Position numbers and translations under genes: made by a program | In this document: one piece after another, positions 1 through 9,507 of the stretch | How the letters are laid out: each line of letters starts with the position of its first letter | Numbering within the stretch: position 1 is the stretch's first letter | Assembly (NCBI RefSeq): GCF_003324165.1 | Contig: NW_025407899.1 | Location: 1-44,553, forward strand | Length of the DNA stretch: 44,553 nucleotides | Direction: 5' to 3' | Source of the DNA: Naegleria lovaniensis | Taxonomy: Eukaryota > Heterolobosea > Eutetramitea > Acrasida > Naegleriidae | The notes under the pieces: generated by a model | The model's database searches: none | What the model was told of the DNA's origin: nothing | What the model saw: only the letters and a program-made list of their open reading frames with translations

Positions 1-493
1 CTAATGGAACTTGAAGACAAAGTAGCTCCAGAGTGAACTCTCTTCTCAGATTGATAGATTGATACAGTATTTGAACTATCTACTACAGCAAAGGTCAATC
101 GATAATCGGTTTCACACATATTCGCAAAAGCCAACAGTGTAATTCTTTTTCCATGTGTAGCATCCATAAATATTGGTTTTGAAATATCACTATTGCAACA
201 AGTTTAGGTTCATTCATGTGTTTGAATTTTTATCAATCATACCTCACACTCTTGCTATTATGATCTACTTTATAAACACTCAAATACACATGATCATTGC
301 CTCCGTATAAGATGAAATTGTAGTGTTGATGATTCTCCACTGTATTATAGGAATAGCATTCTACATTATGAATAATTTCCGTAATAAAATTATGAACATT
401 GTTTTGAATGGCAGTATTAAGACCAGCATTGACGCCATTGTGTAGTGGATGGAAGAATGGTTGCAAATCGCGAAATGATGATGATGAAAGCAT
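1..493 (-). CDS. Unknown protein, N-terminal part (cut by window edge)
   Basis: Two exons are visible: 493..243 and 189..1, separated by a 53-nt GT-AG intron (190..242, donor GTATG, acceptor CAATAG) that keeps the frame. The start at 493 was chosen because AAAAAA lies directly before this ATG; an in-frame ATG at 532 lacks that context. The visible ~146 residues alternate short hydrophobic strands with polar turns, for example FILYGGNDHVYLSVYK and LTFAVVDSSNTVSIYQ, which resembles beta-propeller blades. I do not recognise the family. The C-terminus lies outside the window. It is divergent from the IDH gene, with a 189-bp gap shared as promoter space. Confidence 0.6.
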
Positions 494-682
494 TTTTTTC
501 TTTTTTGATTCAGCAGTCATGCAAATAACCATTCATGAGTAGAATGCTGAGTATATCAAGGGCAGGATGGTGAATGGAACATGTGAAACCATAACAACCT
601 CAACACTCGTTGGAAATTCAATGAATTACAATTTAAACGAGAAGAAATGTTTGTTTATTTGTTTTTGAACGTAAAAATAAAA

Positions 683-2200
683 ATGAAAAAAGCACTCGCT
701 CCAGTTTCTCGTTTCCTTCAGAACCATCATCAGCGTCTTTCATCATCGCATCAAGGCAATTTTACTCCGTTGATGCAAGCCTGTTATTCTACATCAACCA
801 TAACTAGAGATCAAGAGAAGAAGAGTGAGATGAAAAAGGTTACCTTGCTACCAGGTAAGATGATCATTGTGTATTTTAAATCGAGATTGAAAAAATTACG
901 TATTGTATTGATAATAATTTGGATGACTGATACATTTCCTTGTTTGAAAAATACCTCATGATGAATATCAAATAATATTACCTTCAATATATTTCGAACA
1001 ATGTTTATATGTTATCATCATTTGACTATTATAGGTGATGGTATTGGAGTTGAAATTTGTAGTTGCGTTTGTGAATTGTTCCACTATGCTGGAATTCCAA
1101 TTCAATGGGATACTCACCTTGTCACTGGTTCATTCTTTGGTGTTGGTTCCGACACTAATTTAAATCCAACAAGAACCATAGTTCCAGAAGATAAAAGACG
1201 TCGTGAAATTGAAAACCCTACTGGCGGAACAGCTTACTCATATTTAAGAAAGGAAAAGTGGTCTCAAGTTGATCCAGAAGTTCACTATCCAGATGTACAT
1301 CAATCCATTATCACTAACAAAGTTGTATTGAAGGGCCCATTTATGACAAGAGATGTCAGCAAGTCAATTGACAGAATGTTGGCTCTAAAATATGGATTGT
1401 ATGCACACGTTGTTCCTATCAAGATTCCTCAAAATTTACCTGATAGCGTATTCACGCCATTCCGAGGTGTCGACTTGGTGGTCGTTAGAGAAAATACTGA
1501 AGGCGAATATTCAGGCCTGGAACATCAAGTACAACCTGGAGTTGTTGAAAGTTTGAAAATTATTACACGTGAAGCATCATTGAAAATTGCAAAATGGGCT
1601 TTTGAATATGCTAGACTGTCAAGAAGAAACAAAGTGATTGCTATTCACAAGGCCAATATTATGAAAAAGTCGGATGGTCTTTTCATTGAATGTTGTAAGG
1701 AAGTATCAAAGTCATATCCTGATATTGAGTATGGTGAATTAATTATTGACAATGCTGCCATGCAAATGGTCAAGCATCCAAATTCATTCACAAACAGTGT
1801 TGTTGTCACGCCAAATCTTTATGGCTCTATTATCAGTAACACTGCTTCTGCTTTGGTGGGTGGACCAGGATGCATTGCCGGATTTAATGCTGCTGATATT
1901 GATGATATGAACAGTGTTAGAGTGTTCGAACAAGGTAATAGACACGTTGCTATGGATATTTCTGGTAGATTGATTGCAAATCCAATAGGTCTTATTCTCT
2001 CCTCTGTTCAAATGTTAGAATATATGGGAATGAAGAATCATGCTTTAAGAATTAAATATGCTCTCAATGAAACACTCAAGAATGCATCTACCAAGATTTT
2101 GACTCCAGATCTTGGTGGCAGTGGTTCCTCCGTGACATTTATTGAGGCCATGATGAAGAACATTCTAAGAGAAGGTGATCCTCGTATTCATGACATGTAA
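683..2200 (+). CDS. NAD-dependent isocitrate dehydrogenase, regulatory-type subunit, mitochondrial
   Basis: Subunit of mitochondrial NAD-IDH (TCA cycle). Exons 683..854 and 1035..2200 encode 445 residues; the 180-nt intron splits the codon of the conserved PGDGIG motif (LLPGDGIGVE after splicing). The first ~45 residues are rich in S, T, R and Q and look like a mitochondrial presequence. Family motifs seen are RENTEGEYSGLEH, HKANIMKKSDG (K263) and TPDLGGSG. The metal-binding DILSD of catalytic subunits is replaced by SIISN (residues 322-326), as in beta/gamma regulatory subunits, so this copy is probably regulatory. About 40 extra residues (roughly 85-130) interrupt the N-terminal domain. The start at 683 follows AAATAAAA; ATG 647 is the alternative. 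Confidence 0.9.
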
Positions 2201-2436
2201 ATTCACCATTAAGCTGCAAGAAATAATTGGGTAGCCATCACTTGAGTGTGTTAGTTGAATCTGTGACTCTGTCAAATAAACGATAATTATTATTTAATCT
2301 AACTGAATTGCCCTTCAGCTATTCCAGCATGTTTGGTCAGCCAACCAACGTTGTTTTCACTTGGAAGAATTGACATTTTGAAAAAAGAGATCTCCAAACG
2401 AGACATTTAGTCTATAAAATTATAAATTATTTGAAT

Positions 2437-2971
2437 TTAATGGGTTTTATGATGTGTTCCTCTTCCTCGGCCTCCCGATGAAGATGACCTAGAGGAATCA
2501 TTTCTTCCCGAGCCTCTTCCTGCTCCGGAGCTATGACTACGTGTCCTTTGAGGAGCTGATGTTGTAGTAGAAGCTCCGCTGCTTGCAGTAGCGGCAGTAC
2601 TGGTTTGCTGTTGCTGTTGTTGTTGAGGCTTACTTCTACTCTTCTTTTGTTCCTCTTTTACTTTGTTAATAATTTCATCTAAAATTCGAATATATTTTAA
2701 TGTGTATCCTCTGATATATACTTTATCCATTTTCCAAAACCTAGTACCATCTCGGCTTGTACACGTAACATCCTCTAAATTCATATTCATAAATTGATCG
2801 CAATTTGTGAGTGTTCCGTTAAATGTTTCTCCGTTTTTTAATTCCACCAACATATTGGTCCCAATGGCACCCTTTAAAAGTGTTAATGGTAGCTACATTG
2901 ATGACATAAATTTTGAAATATTGATATTAACTTGATGATGATCCGATGATGCAAGAACGATCACATACCAT
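2437..2971 (-). CDS. LSM4: U6 snRNA-associated Sm-like protein LSm4
   Basis: Component of the Lsm2-8 (U6 snRNP, nucleus) and Lsm1-7 (mRNA decay, cytoplasm) rings. Exon 1 is only the ATG (2971..2969). A 76-nt intron (2893..2968, GTATGTG...GTAG) follows, then exon 2 (2892..2437). Splicing restores the canonical N-terminus [22 protein letters not shown], here with residues 2-21. Sm1 and Sm2 motifs follow, with [14 protein letters not shown] and [12 protein letters not shown], as in LSM4 of other eukaryotes. The tail is a Q run plus an RG/SG-rich segment, also typical of LSM4. Total 152 residues. It is divergent from the Nit gene, the start codons being about 70 bp apart. Confidence 0.95.
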
Positions 2972-3040
2972 TTTTTCAAATTTTGGAAAATGCCATTGAA
3001 CGCGCACTCGAATCCAAACGTTGGAAAAAATACACAAAAA

Positions 3041-4049
3041 ATGATGAAAATTGCCTTGGCTCAACTTCGTTCAACCAACAACCAGGCCTTTAATTTTTCG
3101 GTTTGTGAGAAATTGATCAAGGAGGCTTCTCAGCATCATCAGGCTTCATTGATTTGCTTTCCAGAATGTTTTGCATTTATGGGTAATAATGCAACTGAAA
3201 CTCTTGCTCATGCTGGCTCACTAGATTCGGAATTATTTAAAAGCTATACAAATTTAGCCAAAAAATATAACATCAATATTAGTTACGGAGGTTGGCATGA
3301 AACTTCTCCATTCAATCAAAACAAAATATTTAATTCTCATGTTTTGGTGAATAATCAAGGAGAAATTATAAACATTTACAGAAAAGTTCATCTCTTTGAT
3401 TTGAATACAGAGATGGTGAAATTGAAAGAATCTGAAATTACCGAGTTTGGACAAGACTTATTAGTGGACGACAATGGATCCATATTCTCTAAAGACTTAA
3501 TTGTCGGATTGAGCATTTGTTATGATTTACGATTCCCTGAATTGTTTATTTTGCAAAGAAAATTGAGAGATGTTAAAATTGTGTTGATTCCTGCCGCATT
3601 CACGAAGCACACCGGCGAGTTAGGCCATTGGAAGACGTTGCTTCAGGCAAGAGCGATTGAAAATCAATGCTTTGTGGTTGCTGCTGCTCAAGTTGGAAGG
3701 CATAACTCAAGAAGAGAGTCGTATGGTCATTCGTTAATAATTGACCCATTAGGTAAGGTTATGAAGTATACCAGCATTCATATTTATTATTTTACATGGA
3801 TTGTTTCACTTGACCGATGTTAAATTTTATCATTCCACTGTTTTCTTAGGTAAAATATTGCTGGATTTGGGCCAACAAGAGCATGTATATGACTTGGAAA
3901 AGCAAGAGAGCCAACCTTTTGAGGGACTTTTAGGAATAGTCGACATGTCAACTTGGTCTGCACAACTGTCCAAAGTTAGAGAGGGCATGCCAGTGTTTGA
4001 GCATAAGCGAAATGACTTGTATCATCTTGATATTGTCACAAACAAGTAA
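3041..4049 (+). CDS. Nit-type carbon-nitrogen hydrolase (deaminated glutathione amidase-like)
   Basis: Nitrilase-superfamily amidase of the Nit1/Nit2 type; Nit1 hydrolyses deaminated glutathione, a repair reaction. Exons 3041..3752 and 3850..4049 are joined across a 97-nt intron (IIDPLG|KILLDLG), giving 303 residues. The catalytic triad is visible: E42 in CFPECFAF, K115 in YRKVHLFD, C160 in GLSICYDLRFPE. The end-region motif GHWKTLLQARAIENQCFVV also fits. The start is uncertain: ATG 3041 follows AAAAA, while an in-frame ATG at 2990 would add 17 residues but leave only 18 bp to the LSM4 start. The stop lies 8 bp from the stop of the convergent RPGRIP1-like gene. Nit1 versus Nit2 substrate cannot be settled here. 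Confidence 0.9.
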
Positions 4050-4057
4050 CCTATACT

Positions 4058-5836
4058 TTACAAAGATATATCTCCCACTTCTACTTGCTGGCTGAGTAAC
4101 TCTTCATCTAGATATGATGCATGTTGATCATTATCAAGGGTTTCGTCTCCAATACTGCTCTGAATATTGCTATCATTCATTGCTCCAATATTACTAAACT
4201 CACCACTGGTTAGGGCTTCCTGAATTTTCAATCGATTTTGAGATTTTGTGTGATCTGTGATTGGTGAGGGAGCAACAATCTTGTCAGAAAAAAGTTTCAT
4301 TAATTCTTCGGATTTGTACGGTGATACAATTCTAGAAATTGAGTCCTTAAGCTGAATTTCATAATCAACTGTAGCCATTTGTGTTTTGTTGGCTTTTCCG
4401 TACAGAGTGATGGTACCTTTTACCAGATTATTAAATCCATCCTTGATCAAATTGGACAGATATATTTCTCCTTGCCCAATTACTTCACAATTGTCAATAG
4501 AATGAACAAGAGTTAATTGTACCACAATTGATCCATTTGCTAAGTAGTACAGGAATAGTTGATTATTTTCAAATTCAAAGATTCGTTCAAACATCAACTC
4601 ATTTGAAACGCCATTGGTCAAGTTTGAAAGTTGTGTCTCGTGTTTGAAAAAGTCAACTGACAAAAAGAAGGGAAGATTTTCCCATTCCTTAAAAAAGTAG
4701 GTAAGATTCGGTATAATGTTATATAATCGTACAGTGCACCTATTTTCAGAATGTGGCTCAGTGAATGAAACTCTGATCTCCTTTGGTTGAGGTAAAGCCT
4801 CAGATGCGTCCTGTTTTGGCTGAACAACCACAGGAGATGCCTCTCTGGATTTTTCTTTCTCTGATGGAGCTTTTTGAGGCAAAACAACTTGTTCTATGGG
4901 TGGTGGCATTTTTGGAGATTCCTCCCTTCGAAACACCTCGGCTGGTTTGATACTGGGTGGCTTGTGTGTTACTTGTTGTTGAGATCCAGTAGATATTAAT
5001 GTTGGCTTTTCAATGATAATTACCTCAGGCTTGTAGGTACTTTTTACCACATCTATCATGGGCTCTTCATCCTTAATGATCTGTACAGGAGGTCTCCAAT
5101 CGATTACAGGTGGCTTGTACTCCTTCTTGGGCGGCTCTGGTTGAATAATATTCACTTGTACCGCTTGGTGATAACAGAGCGGTTTTGATACAGCAATGGT
5201 TTGAACATCTGCATCTAATATTTGTGTTGTGGTTGTCTGTGTTGGAACACTTCGTTTTTCCTTCTTTTCCATGAGCGACTCCATTTGAGCTTCTTGTATT
5301 TTGTACTTTGAAACTATTTTTGTGTACTTGGTGTGTTGTTCCGAAAACTTGTCGTTCCACTGTTTGATTTCCTGCTTTAATTGCTCAATGATAGTCTCAT
5401 ACTTTTTGTTTTGCTTCTTTTCCTTTAACTTCTCCGTATCTAATAATGTATCCTGTAAGTTCTTGTTTACTTTTTTGAGAGACTCAATTTCTTGCCGTAG
5501 TTTCTTGTTTTTTTCTTCACTGTCTGATAGTTTTGCAATTTCAATTTGTTGAAGCTGAATTTTGTTTTGCAAGTCTGAATTTCTCTCTCGTTCCTCTTTT
5601 AAATCTCGTTCGATTTCAGCCAGCCGGTTAATCAATTCTTTATGGTTGTTCAAAATATATTTAAAATTATTTTCGGTTTGATCGTATTTAGATTGAAGCT
5701 GTTTGATCTTGGCATTTTTACTCCTCAGCTCATGTTGAAGTGAAAGCATCTCCATTTCATGCTCTTGCTTTGATTTGAGATCGGAAGTGGCAAGAGCCAT
5801 CATTGATGAAGGCGGAGGTTGGTTGTTTGAAGGCAT
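4058..5836 (-). CDS. RPGRIP1/RPGRIP1L-like coiled-coil plus C2 protein (ciliary transition zone)
   Basis: Single exon, 592 residues, start preceded by eight A. Residues ~20-200 are a long coiled coil rich in E, K, Q and L. A proline-rich linker with many EKP/PP segments follows (~230-345). The C-terminal ~150 residues carry a C2-like domain with FERIFEFENNQLFLYYLANG, VVQLTLVHS and a final DYEIQLKDSI...PYKSEE. Order and local pattern match the first C2 domain of RPGRIP1/RPGRIP1L (coiled coil, C2, then a strand ending in a basic helix). In animals that family anchors the ciliary transition zone (NPHP/MKS module). The protein is about half the length of the human ones and lacks the C-terminal RPGR-interacting domain. 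Function is inferred from this resemblance. Confidence 0.65.
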   Translation of the reverse strand: MPSNNQPPPSSMMALATSDLKSKQEHEMEMLSLQHELRSKNAKIKQLQSKYDQTENNFKYILNNHKELINRLAEIERDLKEERERNSDLQNKIQLQQIEIAKLSDSEEKNKKLRQEIESLKKVNKNLQDTLLDTEKLKEKKQNKKYETIIEQLKQEIKQWNDKFSEQHTKYTKIVSKYKIQEAQMESLMEKKEKRSVPTQTTTTQILDADVQTIAVSKPLCYHQAVQVNIIQPEPPKKEYKPPVIDWRPPVQIIKDEEPMIDVVKSTYKPEVIIIEKPTLISTGSQQQVTHKPPSIKPAEVFRREESPKMPPPIEQVVLPQKAPSEKEKSREASPVVVQPKQDASEALPQPKEIRVSFTEPHSENRCTVRLYNIIPNLTYFFKEWENLPFFLSVDFFKHETQLSNLTNGVSNELMFERIFEFENNQLFLYYLANGSIVVQLTLVHSIDNCEVIGQGEIYLSNLIKDGFNNLVKGTITLYGKANKTQMATVDYEIQLKDSISRIVSPYKSEELMKLFSDKIVAPSPITDHTKSQNRLKIQEALTSGEFSNIGAMNDSNIQSSIGDETLDNDQHASYLDEELLSQQVEVGDISL

Positions 5837-5879
5837 TTTTTTTTGTAAAATTTTGGCGGAAAAACTGCTTTAATACCAA

Positions 5880-6635
5880 TCAGTCACTACTGAATAAAAC
5901 ACAATTGTCCATACATAAAAATGGAAGGCATGGATATTTCAACCAATCATTGGTATCATGGGCAGAGCCATTTCTCTTCTCCAAAATGAACTGTTCCATT
6001 TCTTTCCATAAGTGCCACTTATCTTTTCCTCTGAAAAACATGAATAATTCTTCTGATTGATTCAATAAAAAGTGATAATTCACAGTGATTCTATCAAATA
6101 CTGCAAATTGAGTAGTGGTCGTGTGCACCACTTTGAATTCATCACAGAAAATGTCACTATTCTTTGTAGTGGCTGGAAATATGGAACAAGTATGACCATC
6201 AGGTCCCATTCCCAAAGTGGATAGAGTAACTCTCTGATTGGGTTGCTTTTCTAATTCACGTTGTAATCTCTCTTGATAATCTTTCACACATTCATCAATG
6301 GGTAATTGACTGTTTGGAAATAGGAGAGTAACTTGGTCCTGAGTAACATTGAGAGAATCCAATACTAATTTTTGGTTACTGTCAGCATGGTCCATCGGAA
6401 CATAACGATCATCCATTAAAAAGAAAATTATATTCTTGTTGGGAAGGAGTGGTTTTAAAAGTTCGGAAAGGATTTTATAGATGGGAATTGGAGTAGAACC
6501 ACCACTCAAGCCAATCATGGCACGAGAATGTTTGTTGAGTGCATTTTGAATTCTGTCCATGATGGCTTGAGCACATTGTGTATTGAATTCATTTGGGTTG
6601 GTCAGTGGGTGATGGCGGTAGGCAAGTTTGGACAT
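5880..6635 (-). CDS. 6-phosphogluconolactonase
   Basis: Hydrolyses 6-phosphogluconolactone in the oxidative pentose phosphate pathway (cytosol). It is intronless, 251 residues, the usual size. Motifs: LSGGSTP (residues 43-49, phosphate binding), DDRYVP (75-80), LGMGPDGHTCSIFP (141-154, catalytic His region) and VFDRITVNYHFL near the C-terminus. The start codon follows AAAAA. It lies head-to-tail between the NXF1-like gene (137 bp upstream) and the RPGRIP1-like gene (only 43 bp downstream). Confidence 0.95.
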   Translation of the reverse strand: MSKLAYRHHPLTNPNEFNTQCAQAIMDRIQNALNKHSRAMIGLSGGSTPIPIYKILSELLKPLLPNKNIIFFLMDDRYVPMDHADSNQKLVLDSLNVTQDQVTLLFPNSQLPIDECVKDYQERLQRELEKQPNQRVTLSTLGMGPDGHTCSIFPATTKNSDIFCDEFKVVHTTTTQFAVFDRITVNYHFLLNQSEELFMFFRGKDKWHLWKEMEQFILEKRNGSAHDTNDWLKYPCLPFLCMDNCVLFSSD

Positions 6636-6772
6636 TTTTTAAGTGAGTGTGTGAAAATTCATGATATTCGTTCAATTCTTCTTATTTGTTTCTTTTTTAT
6701 TCTTCAACGTTATTACAATGTAAGAGAGCATATCATCTTGAAGAAATACTTTAAAGAGAGAGGAGTGAGACT

Positions 6773-8341
6773 TTACAGATAGTGAGCAGCATTGATCGTT
6801 CCATTTTGTTTGTACAGTTCATACACCTCTGAAAACTTTCTTGGTGTCCATGCCACGTCTGGCAGGTTTAACAGCTCAAAGGCAACTTCAGGTTTAAGCC
6901 TTGTGTGGTAGACGCACTCTCTTAACTTGGCTTGTTTGGCAAGATCTAGTTGGTTCGTATAAATCACTTGTTGACAAATGTCCACAAATGCATCCCGACT
7001 TGTTCCAGCATAGGGTCTTAAATGATAGATCAAGTTACTGATCAACAATCGATCAGTTCCTTGTTTGAGAACAAAGCTTGCAGTAAAGGAGAAGGAATCT
7101 TTGCTTCCTTGTGGCTTGAAATGAGTACCATGTCCATGAATCGTTAGCATCCAAATAGGTACTTTTTGATTTTGAGAAACGGAATGATAAACGTTGCAAT
7201 CGACAACCAAATACTGAGTATCCAAATTGTGCTTTGATTTTGGTAAACTTTTGAATGCACCGTCTCTGTCAAGTTTGTTTTTAAAAACTGTTTTGATTAA
7301 ATATTGAGGGTTTAGATTTGGGTTGCTTGGTTGCAGATTACGTTTCTTCTCGTGAAGCTTTGCGTATTGCGGTTCTAGTAACATGTTATCATCGAGAGAA
7401 ATGCTAAAAGATCCATGATCGTCAAATAGTGTACTTAGAGCTGGTCTGTTGTCATCGAGGCTATCGAAAAATAGTAATACAAATTTTTCGAGTGCATCAC
7501 GGTTAATCTCCAGATACACATTGTCAATATTAATAGGAGGAATGATGCTTCCTCGATTCTTAAAAGAGTCAGGAATTAATACAGTGTCAATCACATCTAG
7601 AGAAGGGAAATATTGTAGCAATGTGATGACATCTTGTTCACTTGGACGTTCCGAATAACACTTGTTTCCATTTAAATACAGTTGTTTCAAAGACTGCAAA
7701 CCTGATAAATGTTGAAGATCAGCTACAGTACTAAAATTGTTGTTTGATAGGCATAGACCGGTTAAATTTTGTAAGCCAGTTAACGGCGAAAAGCTAAACA
7801 AAGAGCTCAAATTATTATTTCTCAAATCCAACAGATTAACATCTGGATGTTTTTGCACAACTCGTTCGCACAGTTTCCTGTATATCCGAGCTGGATTAAA
7901 TTCACGTACATTATCAATCAAATATTGATTACTTGCAATATTAGAGAGATCTAGTACTGTGTCTCCGGATTCTGTGGTGGCATATTGTTGCTCTAGATAA
8001 GCATCAATAATATCATCTAATTTTGATTTTGTTGGCTGCTGACCATCACCACCAAATTTTGATTTTCCTCCTCGTCCTCTTCCTCCGCGATTGCCTTGAT
8101 AATTTCCAGATGATGATGATTGAAAATTATTACCATCACCTTGATTAAAGTTTCTATTTGTTCCACCTCTACCTCGGGAGCCTCTGGAACGAAATGAAGT
8201 TCCTCCTCTACTAGTACCACCTCGATAATTGGGGTTACCTCCACTACTACTTCCACCACGAAATGAAGAAGCTCCTCCTCGACCTCTTCCTCGTCCACGA
8301 GAAAAAGGTTTTGAAGTGGGAGAAGGATAGGGATGAGACAT
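6773..8341 (-). CDS. NXF1/TAP-like mRNA export factor
   Basis: Exports mRNA through nuclear pores in the family's known members. Single exon of 522 residues. Residues 1-105 are an RGG/SG/FRG-rich RNA-binding tail (for example FSRGRGRGRGG). Residues ~150-260 form leucine-rich repeats (VNLLDLRNNNLSSL, LCLSNNNFSTV, LYLNGNKC). Residues ~285-440 look like the NTF2-like domain that pairs with NXT1/p15 (KFVLLFFDSLDD, YLVVDCNVYHSV, SFTASFVLKQG). The C-terminal ~60 residues resemble the UBA-like TAP-C domain that binds FG nucleoporins. No clear RRM precedes the LRRs, unlike human NXF1. Start preceded by AAAA. Confidence 0.85.
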   Translation of the reverse strand: MSHPYPSPTSKPFSRGRGRGRGGASSFRGGSSSGGNPNYRGGTSRGGTSFRSRGSRGRGGTNRNFNQGDGNNFQSSSSGNYQGNRGGRGRGGKSKFGGDGQQPTKSKLDDIIDAYLEQQYATTESGDTVLDLSNIASNQYLIDNVREFNPARIYRKLCERVVQKHPDVNLLDLRNNNLSSLFSFSPLTGLQNLTGLCLSNNNFSTVADLQHLSGLQSLKQLYLNGNKCYSERPSEQDVITLLQYFPSLDVIDTVLIPDSFKNRGSIIPPINIDNVYLEINRDALEKFVLLFFDSLDDNRPALSTLFDDHGSFSISLDDNMLLEPQYAKLHEKKRNLQPSNPNLNPQYLIKTVFKNKLDRDGAFKSLPKSKHNLDTQYLVVDCNVYHSVSQNQKVPIWMLTIHGHGTHFKPQGSKDSFSFTASFVLKQGTDRLLISNLIYHLRPYAGTSRDAFVDICQQVIYTNQLDLAKQAKLRECVYHTRLKPEVAFELLNLPDVAWTPRKFSEVYELYKQNGTINAAHYL

Positions 8342-8583
8342 TTTTATTTTTAATATTTTGAATATTCTGTTTCGTTTATACAGGAAGATTTTGGTTGAAC
8401 CTTTACTGATTTTTCCATGGAATCAATCCATCTCCCCAAAGAGAGCTCTTTCTCACACTCTGAACTTGGTTATGTTCAAAGTTGAAGGTGAACCAACATC
8501 AAAGCTGAAATTGAATATTTCATAAAAAACCTCGTTTTACCAACTCGAGCTTGAGTTTCAAGTTCATTTCTCAACCAAAAAAA

Positions 8584-9417
8584 ATGTCCTCAAAGAAAAA
8601 AGCCTCTTCCCAACACAAAACAAAAGGATCATCGTCATCATCATTATCGGATCAAGACGACAATGAAACTCAAGTGATTGATATCATTAAATTTCCAAGG
8701 ACTCCTCATCTCTTTGCTACGAACAAGGATGTTTCTCGTGATGATTTAGTGTTGGACGAACGCGATGTGGCCTCCAGTTTTTATTCAGTGGCTCAAGCTC
8801 CGTTCATTACTCTTGAAGAAAAAATTGATGGATCTAATTTGGGAATTTCGCTCGATGTCGAGTCGTATAAATTGAGATGTCAAAATAGATCACACTATGT
8901 CACGTGCCAATCGCATTCACAATTTAAAACATTGCAGTCGTGGCTGGATGAACATAGTGGTGAGCTCTATGCTCTCCTTTCTGCAAACAATAATGGATAT
9001 ATTCTTTATGGAGAATGGGTGTATGCAAAACACTCCATTTTGTACGACAAATTACCAGATACTTTTATTGCATTCGATATTTATGACAAACATGCAGAAA
9101 AGTTTGTCTCGGTTCAGAAAAGAAATCAGTTATTGAACTTGCATGCTCCCACTTTGTGTGTGATTGAACAAATTCCAAATAATAACGGGGCAAGTCTCAC
9201 TAAGGAATATCTCATGCACTTGCTGAATACATACAAGTCGCATTACTCCTCTACTGACGAGCCTATTGAAGGAGTCTATATTCGAATCGATGAAGGAGAT
9301 TATCTAAAAAAACGAGCAAAAGTTGTTCGATCAGATTTTATTCAAGCCATTGATACTCATTGGTCTACAATGGAATTAGTGAAAAATAGAATTGACTTTT
9401 CATTAAAAAAGTATTGA
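8584..9417 (+). CDS. RNA ligase-family nucleotidyltransferase
   Basis: Covalent nucleotidyltransferase of the RNA ligase (Rnl2-like) superfamily, 277 residues, intronless. Motif I EEKIDGSN supplies the adenylated lysine (K80). A motif like RNRSHYV with HPQF follows (here CQNRSHYVTCQSHSQFK). Motif III/IIIa is LYGEWVYAKHSI and FIAFDIYD (residues ~140-165). Motif IV is EGVYIRID (~229) and motif V KKRAKVVRSDF (~241-250). A basic S/K-rich leader precedes the domain. The start at 8584 follows seven A; ATG 8551 is an alternative. It seals or caps RNA ends by family; the in vivo substrate is unknown. It lacks an evident extra OB or kinase domain. Confidence 0.85.
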   Translation: MSSKKKASSQHKTKGSSSSSLSDQDDNETQVIDIIKFPRTPHLFATNKDVSRDDLVLDERDVASSFYSVAQAPFITLEEKIDGSNLGISLDVESYKLRCQNRSHYVTCQSHSQFKTLQSWLDEHSGELYALLSANNNGYILYGEWVYAKHSILYDKLPDTFIAFDIYDKHAEKFVSVQKRNQLLNLHAPTLCVIEQIPNNNGASLTKEYLMHLLNTYKSHYSSTDEPIEGVYIRIDEGDYLKKRAKVVRSDFIQAIDTHWSTMELVKNRIDFSLKKY

Positions 9418-9507
9418 GATGAACGGCAAATTGAGATCGTTCAAATGCAAACAGCAAACGATTATTGTGAGTTTTGAAGAACAAATCATGTCAACTACAT
9501 TCGAATT

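Noticed and set aside
8017-8298. Second minus-strand frame, E/V-rich
   Set aside because: Alternative-frame shadow of the RGG-rich N-terminus of the NXF1-like gene.
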